DNA of 64,000 nucleotides from Pseudomonadota bacterium (lineage in GTDB: Bacteria; Pseudomonadota; Gammaproteobacteria; Xanthomonadales; Xanthomonadaceae). Below the pieces are notes generated by a model, which was not told the DNA's origin, searched no databases, and worked only from the letters and a program-made list of their open reading frames with translations. Positions 7,286 through 15,881 of the stretch are shown piece by piece; positions within the stretch are counted from its first letter, which is position 1; each line of letters begins with the position of its first letter. The stretch is from NCBI GenBank assembly GCA_023399815.1, contig JAEWOJ010000127.1, forward strand, positions 17,066 to 81,065, in the 5' to 3' direction. Both the position numbers and the translations under genes were made by a program.

Positions 7286-8982
7286 AGCTGATTTTCCGAA
7301 GCTACTTGGCGTCCTTGCGCGAGCGCGAAGAACTCGATGCGATCCTGCCGGACCTGCTCAGCGAACTTGGCTACAACGTCTATTCGCGACCGCAACGCGG
7401 CACGGCGCAGGCCGGTGTTGACATTGCGGCCGTCGGCGTGGACGAGGATGGCGAGCGCAAGCTGTTCCTCTTCACGGTGAAACGCGGGGACCTTACCCGC
7501 GAGTCCTGGAACGACGGCACCCCGCAATCACTTCGTGCCTCGCTCGACACGATCCTGGACAACTACGTCCAGCATCGCGTCCCCAAGCGCTACCAGGACC
7601 TGAAGATCGTCGTCTGCATGGTCTTCGGCGGCGACATGCAGGAGCAGGTGCGCAGCGACGTCGAAGGTTACGTTCGGCGGTACGGCACTGACCGGGTCTC
7701 GTTCGCGGAATGGAACGGGGACAAGCTCGCCGGCCTGCTGATGCAGGGTGTGCTGCGCGAAGAGATCATGCCAAAAGCACTGCGACGCCATTTCCAGAAG
7801 GCGGTCGCGATGGTGGACGATCCAGAAATCGCCTTTGCGCATTTTTCGCGGCTCGTCCACGAGCTGTGTCAAGCCGCCACGAACGATAAGGAGCGGACCA
7901 GAACCGCCCGCCAGATCTACATCGCATTATGGGTGTTGTACGTGTGGGCACGCGACGTCGACAACGTCGAGGCGCCTTATCGCGCCAGTGAGTTCGCCCT
8001 ACTCCGCCTGTGGGACTTGCTGCGTCCGTATGTCGGAAAGACCCGCAGCGCGGCCGGCAAAGCGATCACCCCTGTTCTGGGCGACGCCATCCAGCTCCAC
8101 CTGGCGATCACCGAGGAATTCCTGTATCGCAAGATCCTGCCGCACGTCGGCGTGCCCTACGGCATTTCGATGGCGATCCGTGGCGGGGCGTCCGCCGACG
8201 TCAACTTGAGGCTGTTCGACGTGCTTGGCCGGATCGCGATGGCTGGCCTGTGGATCCATTGGATCAGTCAGCTAGACGCCGAGGCCGACCGCAAGGCCCG
8301 GCTAAACGCGCAGGCCCGGGATCTGGCGGATGCCGGCTTCCGGCTCATCAACAACAACCCGGCATTGTTCCTGCCACTACAGGATGAGCAATCCATCGAG
8401 ATCGCTTTGTTCCTGCTTCTGGTCGGAGCAGTCGGCGGCAACCTGCATGACACCCATGCGTGGCTGCAGGGAATGGCGCAGCGTCTGGCACTAACCGTAC
8501 GCACGCACGGCCGGTATCCCTGCGTGTTCTCCGAATACCGCGACCTCATTGCGCATCCACGCAGCCGAACCGATGAGTATCGCCAAGATGCGACCGCTGG
8601 TTCTACGCTGATTCCGCTCATGGCCGCCTTTCTCTCGTATTTCAGCGACGGTGAAAGCTTGGCTCAGTTGATCGACCTTAAGGGCAAGGAGCTGCAGCAT
8701 TGCACGCTCCAGTTGTGGATTCCCGACGAATCGAGTGAAGCAGGCCTTTACGTCGGTAATGACGAGCACGGGATCGGGCTGTGCGACCTTCCTCTAACGA
8801 CTGACGGCCAGGAGCAGATCGACACCCTCGACGCGGCGTTCAAGCAGGAGGGTGCCTTCGACAAGCTCTCGGCGATCGCAACTGGCTACTGGCCAATCGT
8901 GCTGACCGCTTGCCACCACTACCGGCTGCCCGTGCCGCCCCAGTTCTGGCGGCATATGGTCGCCCCGCTTGCCGCGGGGTGA
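7282..8982 (+). CDS. Restriction-endonuclease-like (PD-(D/E)XK variant) protein, gene 3 of the four-gene operon
   Basis: A 566-residue protein. The first 75 residues carry a restriction-endonuclease-fold pattern: a helix with two acidic residues ('REREELDAILPDLLSELGYN'), then 'GTAQAGVDIAAVG' (Asp47), a strand pair, and 'KLFLFTVKRGD' with Lys67. This matches the D...xK core of Mrr-like nucleases, but the acidic residue before x-K is Thr65, so activity may be altered. Residues about 180-560 form a long, mainly helical region without recognised domains, plausibly a sensor or partner-binding part. Gene 4 begins 7 bp after the stop. Function in nucleic-acid cleavage is inferred from the motif and island context. 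Confidence 0.75.
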   Translation: MKLIFRSYLASLREREELDAILPDLLSELGYNVYSRPQRGTAQAGVDIAAVGVDEDGERKLFLFTVKRGDLTRESWNDGTPQSLRASLDTILDNYVQHRVPKRYQDLKIVVCMVFGGDMQEQVRSDVEGYVRRYGTDRVSFAEWNGDKLAGLLMQGVLREEIMPKALRRHFQKAVAMVDDPEIAFAHFSRLVHELCQAATNDKERTRTARQIYIALWVLYVWARDVDNVEAPYRASEFALLRLWDLLRPYVGKTRSAAGKAITPVLGDAIQLHLAITEEFLYRKILPHVGVPYGISMAIRGGASADVNLRLFDVLGRIAMAGLWIHWISQLDAEADRKARLNAQARDLADAGFRLINNNPALFLPLQDEQSIEIALFLLLVGAVGGNLHDTHAWLQGMAQRLALTVRTHGRYPCVFSEYRDLIAHPRSRTDEYRQDATAGSTLIPLMAAFLSYFSDGESLAQLIDLKGKELQHCTLQLWIPDESSEAGLYVGNDEHGIGLCDLPLTTDGQEQIDTLDAAFKQEGAFDKLSAIATGYWPIVLTACHHYRLPVPPQFWRHMVAPLAAG

Positions 8983-8989
8983 CCGAGGC

Positions 8990-10099
8990 ATGATGTCCGC
9001 GCTGCAACGGCATCTTGCGTCGCCCGACGTGACGTTGGAGACCCACGTGCGGCGCTGTCATGCCGCCCTGGCCCAGGAATTGCGAACCCGGCGCGTCATC
9101 TACCTAGACACCAAGTATTGGATCATCCTGCGGGATATCGTCGCTGGCGTGCGCACGGCCAATCCGGAAATCGAACTGCTTGACGTCCTGCGCGGACTCG
9201 TCTCGGCAGGCAAGGCTTTCTGCCCGCTGAGCGAGAGCACCTTCGCAGAAATGCTCAAGCAAAGCGATGAACGGACCCGCATCGCGACGGCGAAAATCAT
9301 CGATGAGCTGAGTCTGGGCGTCAGTTTGGTCCCGTTCGAGCAACGGGTCGCCATGGAACTGCGGACCTTCATTTATGGCCAATGCCGCGATCTCGGAGCC
9401 CCGGAGCCGCTGCGACTGCCTTGGACCAAGCTCAGTTACGTCCTGGGTGTGATGCACCCGCATGAGACCGCTTTCGACGCCGGCACCGAGCTTGCGATCC
9501 AGAAGGCGTTCTTCGACCACATGTGGTCGCTGTCGCTTTCACAGATGGTCGATACGCTTGGCGGCAAGATGATGCCGCCTGATCGGCATCCCCGCCTGGC
9601 CGAGCTGCTCAATGCGGGCAATGCGAAGCATGCCGGCGAGCTTCGCAGCTTCCAGCAAACCTACGCCATCGAGGCGCAGGGCGCGGCAGAGGTCTACGCG
9701 TCGATGGCCGTGGAAATCACTCGCGATCTACAGATGCTCGTCACGGGGACGTCGCCGTCCACCGCAGGCGATGCCGCGGAGGCGGAGGCGGTACGCATCT
9801 GGACCAAGCTGCTGTCAACGGCGCTGGGCCATGGAAAGCACAAGTTCGTTCTCCCTAGCCTACAGATCAATACCTGCCTGCACGCGAGCGTGCGCTGGAA
9901 CAAAGCCCAGCAGTTCAGGGCGAACGATTTCGAGGACTTCCGTCATGCGTGTTCGGCATTGGCGTATTGCGATCTCTTCCTCACCGAACGCCGGTTGATG
10001 GCAATGGTGACCGCGAAACACTTGGCGCTTGACCTCCAATACGATTGCAAGGTCGCCGCCGCGATTCCGGACGCGCTTGCCCTGCTTCGCGCCGAATAG
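8990..10099 (+). CDS. PIN-like domain protein, gene 4 of the four-gene operon
   Basis: A 369-residue protein. Near the N-terminus 'RTRRVIYLDTKYWIILRDIV' places an Asp (about residue 40) at the end of a hydrophobic strand, as in PIN-domain nucleases. A second acidic position follows in 'CPLSESTFAEMLKQSDERTR', and the C-terminal 'DFEDFRHACSALAYCDLFLT' resembles the last acidic strand of the PIN fold. Between them is a long helical insertion of about 200 residues. The start was set at the first of two ATGs, 7 bp after gene 3; an in-frame TTG upstream overlaps gene 3 and is less likely. A nuclease or RNase effector role is inference. Confidence 0.7.
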   Translation: MMSALQRHLASPDVTLETHVRRCHAALAQELRTRRVIYLDTKYWIILRDIVAGVRTANPEIELLDVLRGLVSAGKAFCPLSESTFAEMLKQSDERTRIATAKIIDELSLGVSLVPFEQRVAMELRTFIYGQCRDLGAPEPLRLPWTKLSYVLGVMHPHETAFDAGTELAIQKAFFDHMWSLSLSQMVDTLGGKMMPPDRHPRLAELLNAGNAKHAGELRSFQQTYAIEAQGAAEVYASMAVEITRDLQMLVTGTSPSTAGDAAEAEAVRIWTKLLSTALGHGKHKFVLPSLQINTCLHASVRWNKAQQFRANDFEDFRHACSALAYCDLFLTERRLMAMVTAKHLALDLQYDCKVAAAIPDALALLRAE

Positions 10100-10132
10100 A
10101 AGGCGAAGCTCGCAGCACCTCATCCTGTGGGA

Positions 10133-10900
10133 TTACGTGGTAGTTCCAGCCGCGGCCTTCTTCTCCCACTGTTCGTAGATGTCGGATGCCCAGTTGGCTC
10201 CGTGCACGTTCGGCCTGGAACGCAGGGCAAAGGCTTTGGCCGCATATTTCATCGCTTCATCGGCCGCGCCGGCATGCCAGCCGTGCTTGATGCACCAGGC
10301 CCGTATGTTCGCCGGGTCTTCCGTCTGTCGATGCGCACGCAGGATGCGGAAGGCGTCCTTCACCGCCTCGGTGTCGGAAGGATGGAGTACCCGATGGCTG
10401 AGATTGATGCGCCCGGTCAGGGAGGCCAGCGCCGCCTCGACGATCGCATTGGCGATGAGCCTTACTTCCTCTTGCCTACCGCTGGGCATGATCGGATTCC
10501 AGGTACGGTTCCAGTCGTCCACGGCATCGGGCAGCTGGGGGACGCAAATGACGGCCTTCAAGGATCGGTTCGAGTCGACGGCATCCATCATCTTCTGGTC
10601 GGCATAGACGGCGATCACGGCGTCCCCCGGCGTATAGGACTTGAATGACCTGATCGTCTCCAGCCTGACGGCGCCCTCGCCGAGACGCACCTCCTTGCCG
10701 TCGCTCAGCAGCTTCGAGGCCTTGCTGCCGAGTACCTGCTCCAGCGTCGTGGACTGGAGGTTTCCCTTGGCCGGGATCAACAGCAGGCATCGCCTGATGC
10801 CGGCATCCTCGGCCATGAGGCCAACGAGGCATTGAAGTGCGGTGCGGATCGCGTCGCCATCGAAGGTCGTGTCAGGAATCAGTATTCGCTTGGTCGACAT
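10133..10900 (-). CDS. Unknown 255-aa island protein, convergent with the four-gene operon
   Basis: The product begins 'MSTKRILIPDTTFDGDAIRT' and continues with alternating strands and helices resembling a Rossmann-like or receiver-like fold: 'RRCLLLIPAKGNLQ', 'GDAVIAVYADQKMMDAVDSN', 'LKAVICVPQLPDAVDDWNRT'. The C-terminal half holds a helical segment 'NLSHRVLHPSDTEAVKDAFR' that may bind nucleic acid. I cannot assign it to a family. It is convergent with the PIN-like gene (33-bp gap) and lies between the two larger operons, so it may be a stand-alone defence or regulatory gene. No signal peptide or membrane span is seen. Confidence 0.7.
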   Translation of the reverse strand: MSTKRILIPDTTFDGDAIRTALQCLVGLMAEDAGIRRCLLLIPAKGNLQSTTLEQVLGSKASKLLSDGKEVRLGEGAVRLETIRSFKSYTPGDAVIAVYADQKMMDAVDSNRSLKAVICVPQLPDAVDDWNRTWNPIMPSGRQEEVRLIANAIVEAALASLTGRINLSHRVLHPSDTEAVKDAFRILRAHRQTEDPANIRAWCIKHGWHAGAADEAMKYAAKAFALRSRPNVHGANWASDIYEQWEKKAAAGTTT

Positions 10901-10964
10901 GGTCTCGCACTGTTTGGATTTGCATTGTGTCAGCCTGAGCCAGGCTAGCGTGTGTATGGGGGCA

Positions 10965-11096
10965 TCAATCCTCGCTTTCTACAACGCGTAGCTTGAAGCC
11001 GAGCACCAGCGCGAGCCGCTCGACTTTGTCGAGTCCGAGATCGGCAGGTGCCCCCGTTTCGATCCGGCTGAGCGCTTTCCGGGAAAGCCCGCGCAT
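10965..11096 (-). pseudogene. Truncated XRE/HTH regulator remnant
   Basis: The minus strand encodes 'GLSRKALSRIETGAPADLGL' followed by 'VERLALVLGFKLRVVE', the second half of an XRE-type helix-turn-helix (recognition helix plus closing helices) as in HipB/HigA-like antitoxins. The first half is absent: upstream the frame soon meets a TGA (11135-11133), and a run of seven A's at 11105-11111 marks a possible slippage site. A 43-residue product from the ATG at 11096 is conceivable but would lack helix 1. It lies just downstream of the SMC-like gene. Confidence 0.5.
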
Positions 11097-11167
11097 CGTA
11101 GGCCAAAAAAACGTCTCAGCCACGCGGCCGTTTCAGAGTTCGGGAAGTCTAGTGCGAACGCAGATAT

Positions 11168-13597
11168 CTACGCTGCAATTGCCAGGTCTTGCTTCCAGTC
11201 TCTAACCAGAGTGTTCGCTACCGAGTCTCCGTTGGCCGTACGCCCCAGCTCTACTGTGATCAATCGGTCCCCTTCGAACGCCGGGCTGAGCTCCAGGCAC
11301 AGGTAGTCGAAGAGGGGTTTTTCGTGCACAGCAATGATCACTTGGCGTCCATGCTGCTTGGAGAGTGTCCGCAACAGCGCAGCGAACTGCGAGATGTGAA
11401 CCTCGTCCATGCTTTGCACCGGGTCGTCGATGATCAGCCACGGCAGCTGCGGCTTAACGGATAGATGGAGCGCAAGGAACAGTGTCAGCGCGGCCGTGTT
11501 GAGATTCCCGGCGCTGAGCATGGCCCTTGGATTTCCGCCTTTACTGCCGTCTCGGTAGTGGGTCTCTAGCTTCGCTTCGACGTCGCCCTTCGTCGCCTGG
11601 GGCAAAGCGAAGGCGGGGATGAAAGGTTCGTCCGGTGCCAGGCGAACGAAGAGGTCTCGCCATGCCGCATTCAAGGAATCGTTGAACACCTGGCCAACAA
11701 CACGGGAACGCTCGACCTGAGCGAGCTTGAGAAGCTCGCGGGCCTGTTCCATCGCGCGCTCCCCCGCTTCTTTCGCCGCATGCAGGCTTCGACGAGTACT
11801 TCTGCGCTCCAGCTGCCGCACCTTGATGGCTTCAATGTTTTGCTGCTTCAGCAGCAGTTCCCTCAGCGCCGCCTCGCCATCGCGGCGTGCCGACTCCTTT
11901 TCCGTCAACCGCGCCAGCCGAGCAGTGACTTCAGCCAGGAACCGCTGCAGCGCCGCTTGCAAAGGCTCGCTGGCGCCTATGGAATCCATGGAAAGCACCG
12001 TGGCATACCGACCAGCAGAGTCACGAATGGCTGCTGATTGCTGATCGCCCGCGCGAGCCGATGCTAGGGCTTGCGCGGCGTTCGCAGCTTGCCCGAACAG
12101 GGTTTCGCCAGCCTTGGCTTCCGCTTCCAGGGCAGACAAAGCCTGCAAGGCCTGCTCAAGGATTGAAAGCCTTTGCCCGTAGTCCGCTCTCGCTTGGGCC
12201 GTGAGTACTTGCGCCTGAGCGACACCGATCTCTCGATCTCTGGCCGCAACGGCGTTCACCGTGCTCGACCGCTCCTGCGACAAGGCCGAGAGAAGGCCAG
12301 CCGACTGGGTCAGGGACGCAATCCGGGTGGTGAGATGACCCAGCAACGGCGACGACGAAACCTCACCGAAGTCCCGACTACAGACCGGGCATTCTTCCGT
12401 GTGCACATGGGGCACCAGGGCAGACAGGGCCTGTGCAAGCTGGCCTGCCTCATGCGAATGCTGCACGATCTGCTTGTCGATCTCTTCCAGCCGCGTGGTG
12501 AGGCCTTGCCGGTCCGTTTGAAGGGTCGAAACCTGCTTTTGTGCTGCTTGATCCTTGCCTTGAACCTGCTGGCATCTCGTCACCTCAGCGGTAATGAGCC
12601 GATGGGCGTAGGCGCGGGCGTATTCGGGACGGTTTTGAATGGGTGACGGCAGATCAGAGAAGTAGCCACCAAGCTTGTCAAACAGCTCCGTCATACGCTT
12701 GCCGCTGGTTTCCAACCAGCCGCGCAGCGCCGCGTCGGCGGCACTGGCGGCCGTTTCGACGGCCTCGCGTTGGTCGGCAGCAATGGCGGAAACCGCCCTC
12801 TGGCTCTGCGAGACCGTGTCATTGATCTCCCGCCTGAGCTGCGTCAGGCGTTGCAGCTCAGGTTCCTGCGACTGGTTCTTCAATAGGTCAAGCATCGCCT
12901 GTGCCGAGAGATTGCCAACTTCTGGCCAGTGTGGTGCAAGTCGCTGCCCTGCCGTCTGCGTGAGTTGAGCCGCCTGGTCTTCGGCGGCAGTGAGTTCTCT
13001 GGCCAAGCGGCTCAATTCGTCATCCAAACTCGGGAGTTGCTCGCGCATGTCCCAGAAGCTCACAGCATGGCCGCGGAGCCGGCGAACGTCACCGGCATCG
13101 TGCAGGCCGTCAATGAGCGCATCCAGCGCATCCAGCCCCAGCAATTCTTTGACGAATCGCGTCAACGCCGTGCCATTTGCCGCCTTGTCCTCGTAGAACT
13201 CCAGCAGTCTGGTCAACGTGGATTGCGCCAGGTAGCAGCGCTCCGAGAAGTGCCTGGTCAGGTCGGGACCCAGCGCCGGCTTGCCAGCGAGCTTGTGGCC
13301 ATGGATGTCGAAATGCCCTGCAGGAAAGTCGACACCAAGCCCGTGGACGCCGATCGACACAGACGCCTTTCTGGATACCGCCTCCTTATGAACTAGATGC
13401 TCACGAAGCTGCGGATCCAGCCGAGATAGCGACGCCAGATTGCCAGTAAGGCCAAGTTCCATTGCCGTCAATAAGCTGGTCTTGCCAGCGCCATTACGGC
13501 CATGGATCAGCACAACAGGGCTGTCCATAGGGACGGTGACGGTCCCACGAAGACTGCGGAAGTCGGTGGCCGTGAGTGACGTGATGCGCGGCGTCAT
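11168..13597 (-). CDS. SMC/Rad50-like ATPase, Lamassu LmuB-like subunit
   Basis: An 809-residue ABC-type SMC-family ATPase. Walker A 'HGRNGAGKTS' is at residues 32-41; long coiled-coil arms flank a central zinc-hook-like Cys-Pro-Val-Cys (C403, C406). The ABC signature 'MLSAGNLNTA' is near residue 695, Walker B 'LPWLIIDDPVQSMDE' near 718-732, and an H-loop histidine in 'VIIAVHEKP'. As third gene after a SIR2-domain gene and a small gene, it fits the SMC subunit (LmuB/DdmC-type) of Lamassu-family defence systems, which sense foreign DNA and unleash an effector. Its start overlaps the preceding stop by ATGA (13594-13597). The Lamassu assignment rests on architecture, not on a search. Confidence 0.88.
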   Translation of the reverse strand: MTPRITSLTATDFRSLRGTVTVPMDSPVVLIHGRNGAGKTSLLTAMELGLTGNLASLSRLDPQLREHLVHKEAVSRKASVSIGVHGLGVDFPAGHFDIHGHKLAGKPALGPDLTRHFSERCYLAQSTLTRLLEFYEDKAANGTALTRFVKELLGLDALDALIDGLHDAGDVRRLRGHAVSFWDMREQLPSLDDELSRLARELTAAEDQAAQLTQTAGQRLAPHWPEVGNLSAQAMLDLLKNQSQEPELQRLTQLRREINDTVSQSQRAVSAIAADQREAVETAASAADAALRGWLETSGKRMTELFDKLGGYFSDLPSPIQNRPEYARAYAHRLITAEVTRCQQVQGKDQAAQKQVSTLQTDRQGLTTRLEEIDKQIVQHSHEAGQLAQALSALVPHVHTEECPVCSRDFGEVSSSPLLGHLTTRIASLTQSAGLLSALSQERSSTVNAVAARDREIGVAQAQVLTAQARADYGQRLSILEQALQALSALEAEAKAGETLFGQAANAAQALASARAGDQQSAAIRDSAGRYATVLSMDSIGASEPLQAALQRFLAEVTARLARLTEKESARRDGEAALRELLLKQQNIEAIKVRQLERRSTRRSLHAAKEAGERAMEQARELLKLAQVERSRVVGQVFNDSLNAAWRDLFVRLAPDEPFIPAFALPQATKGDVEAKLETHYRDGSKGGNPRAMLSAGNLNTAALTLFLALHLSVKPQLPWLIIDDPVQSMDEVHISQFAALLRTLSKQHGRQVIIAVHEKPLFDYLCLELSPAFEGDRLITVELGRTANGDSVANTLVRDWKQDLAIAA

Positions 13598-14169
13598 ATG
13601 GCTTTCTCCTTGGCCTGGATGGCAGCGGCGTCGATGATCGAATACAGCTCCTTGCTGACGGCGCCCTCCCCTTGCGACGCAACATCGATCAATTTCTTGG
13701 TGGTCTCGTCCAAGTTCTGAGCGGCGGCGTGGATGCGGGCCAAGGAGTTTCCCGCCACGGACTCAGGCTGTGGCAACGACAGAGGTAGCAGCACAGCCAG
13801 CCAGTTCTTGAGGACTTCGTCGCCATCGTCACCGCTAATGTTGCCGGTGGGAAGGACCCGGCAGACCCGTCCTAGAGATTCCAGCGCGGCAGCACTGGGA
13901 CGGGGGCCGGTCACCACCAAGGTGAGCGACCGTGTGGAAGATGCGATGTCTAGCGCGCGCGCCACTCCGTCGACCTTGCGGGTCAGCTGCGTCTCGCTCT
14001 CGCTTGCGATGTCGGCGACGAGGATCAGTTCGGCTGAGCTCTTCGCTTTCACGAACGCCGCCGGAAACTGGAACTTCAGCTCGCCGACCTGGAGTCCGTT
14101 GGCGATCCGTTGGTACCCAGCATTCTCAAGCGCCACCGTGACCCGGCCCACCGGCGTTGAATCAGTCAT
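13594..14169 (-). CDS. Lamassu LmuC-like small middle subunit
   Basis: A 191-residue protein between the SIR2 gene and the SMC gene, overlapping both by ATGA. It has an alpha/beta N-terminal half ('AELILVADIASESETQLTRK', 'SLTLVVTGPRPSAAALESLG') and a helical C-terminus. No enzyme motif is visible. Position, size and coupling match the small subunit (LmuC/DdmB-type) that bridges effector and SMC ATPase in Lamassu-family systems. Sequence alone does not prove the relationship; remote-homology comparison to LmuC/DdmB would be decisive. Confidence 0.7.
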   Translation of the reverse strand: MTDSTPVGRVTVALENAGYQRIANGLQVGELKFQFPAAFVKAKSSAELILVADIASESETQLTRKVDGVARALDIASSTRSLTLVVTGPRPSAAALESLGRVCRVLPTGNISGDDGDEVLKNWLAVLLPLSLPQPESVAGNSLARIHAAAQNLDETTKKLIDVASQGEGAVSKELYSIIDAAAIQAKEKAI

Positions 14170-15881
14170 AGCGCAAGCTCCTGTCGGAATGCTTCATACA
14201 GCTCGTCAGCGGTGACGTAGGTTTGCAGCAGAGTCGATATGCTGACTTCACGCGCTTTCGGCAGCCCAGTTCGTCCCGATGCCCCCCTCGGGGATCGGGT
14301 CATTGGTATTGCCAGCTTCTGAGACTGGATCAAGAGGGGGCAATCTGCCTCGATCAGGTGGCCCTCGCTCCGGAGCAGCGCGGCGCCTGCCGCGCTGGCC
14401 GTAAGGTACACCTTGGTGCGAGCCGCCGCTGCGCCTTTTCCGGTGATTGCCAGCACACCCGATTCCCTGTCCAAAGTCTCCGATTCCACTGTCCAGTCAT
14501 TGCGGCTCAAGCCCATCCCCACTAGTCCAAGCGCAACGGCCGCCTCGCGCAACCCGAGGGCCCCCAAGGCGGGATTGCCTGGGAGGGCCGCCACAACGTC
14601 ATTCGTGATCGGCTCAAACCTGACATTGGGGTGCTCGATTTGGCCGTCGCGCAGCAACTTGCAGGCACGGCCGAACCGATCAAGGAGCGCATCGATGAAA
14701 CCCAGGTCCGGCAGCGCTGCATCTGCCAAGTGGTTGCGCAGCGCCGCAATGCCGTCGCACAGGTGTTGACGCTCTGCCGGCGGAAGCGGGCCGGGCGCGA
14801 GAAGGATCAATGCCTGCAGCTTTCTTGACCACACATCCAGCAGCAGCGCGGTGAGCAACCGCTTTGCGTATGCCTGGATGCGCGCCGCCTCAAAGACCGC
14901 CGTCAGGTTCGCTGGGGTGATTTGGTCGCGGTAGACGTTTTTCAGGAGCGATCGCTGGTCCATGCCCAGTTCTTGCTCCGAGAACACGTAGCTCGGAGGA
15001 GCTTCGCCAAGCTGCCACGTCAACTCATTAGCCGCCTTGTTGAATATCCCTTGAATGTTGGCGTCCTGGGCCGAGAGGCCCAACATCAGCGTGCGCTTGC
15101 TCCCGACGATGTGCGTCAATGCTGTCACAAGCCCCTGATTGTTCGCTTGGGTGCAAAAGGCGGCGACCTGATCGTTTGACGCCACCAACCACTGGCGGTA
15201 CTGGCCCGGGTCACTTTGAGCTTTGACAGCACAGCCGTGGAACTTGATGAGGCGGGTCTTATTGCGGGGCAGTTGAAGGTCGGCGGGACGTGCGACAACC
15301 GTCGGACTCAGCGCCACATTGCCGTCTGTCAAGGTGTCCACGGCCCTTTCGACCAGCGGATCCCAGTTGGCGGAGAGCATCTCAGGCGCTGTCCCCTCCA
15401 GACTCAAGGCCGCGAGACAGAGATGCTCCACGTCGGGGATCATGGCGGGGTCTGCGAACGTCGCGCCGACGTCGATGACGTTCCACAAGAGATAGTCCAT
15501 GTCCTCGCCATCGACGGTGAGGCCTAGCAGCTTGGAATAGTTATTGACCAAGCGCCAAGCGATGGCATCCTGATCCGGCCAACTGGCAAAGGGCTCATCG
15601 AACTTCGAGCGCGCACGTTCGTCCGCTGAGGCGCTGGCCAAGTTGAGAATCTCTCGCAAGGTACGGGCGAACTTGCAGTTGGGATCAGCATGGTCAATGC
15701 GCGAGCGTACGAACTCGACAACTTTGCTGACGAGGATGCGCAGACTCGGCGCGCGTCCGAATGAAATGCCGGACCCCAACCAGAATGCGTAAAGCCCGTT
15801 TGACACGCCGGCAGCGAAGGGTTCGAACGAGCCATCAAGCAACTTGAGCGTGTCGCGCACACTGATGTCAAATGCGGCCAT
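14166..15881 (-). CDS. SIR2-domain effector, Lamassu-Sir2 LmuA-like
   Basis: A 571-residue protein whose first 230 residues show a SIR2-like NAD-binding fold: 'FWLGSGISFG' (residues 33-42) in place of GAGxS, 'SANWDPLVERA' with N172 and D174, and 'LIKFHGCA' with the catalytic-type His215. Defence SIR2 domains typically destroy NAD+ during phage infection. The remaining 340 residues have no domain I can name. It is the first gene of the three-gene leftward operon SIR2 - small protein - SMC, matching the effector-first order of Lamassu systems. A GAAGAGG-type ribosome binding site precedes the ATG. NADase activity is inferred from retained Asn and His. Confidence 0.8.
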   Translation of the reverse strand: MAAFDISVRDTLKLLDGSFEPFAAGVSNGLYAFWLGSGISFGRAPSLRILVSKVVEFVRSRIDHADPNCKFARTLREILNLASASADERARSKFDEPFASWPDQDAIAWRLVNNYSKLLGLTVDGEDMDYLLWNVIDVGATFADPAMIPDVEHLCLAALSLEGTAPEMLSANWDPLVERAVDTLTDGNVALSPTVVARPADLQLPRNKTRLIKFHGCAVKAQSDPGQYRQWLVASNDQVAAFCTQANNQGLVTALTHIVGSKRTLMLGLSAQDANIQGIFNKAANELTWQLGEAPPSYVFSEQELGMDQRSLLKNVYRDQITPANLTAVFEAARIQAYAKRLLTALLLDVWSRKLQALILLAPGPLPPAERQHLCDGIAALRNHLADAALPDLGFIDALLDRFGRACKLLRDGQIEHPNVRFEPITNDVVAALPGNPALGALGLREAAVALGLVGMGLSRNDWTVESETLDRESGVLAITGKGAAAARTKVYLTASAAGAALLRSEGHLIEADCPLLIQSQKLAIPMTRSPRGASGRTGLPKAREVSISTLLQTYVTADELYEAFRQELAL

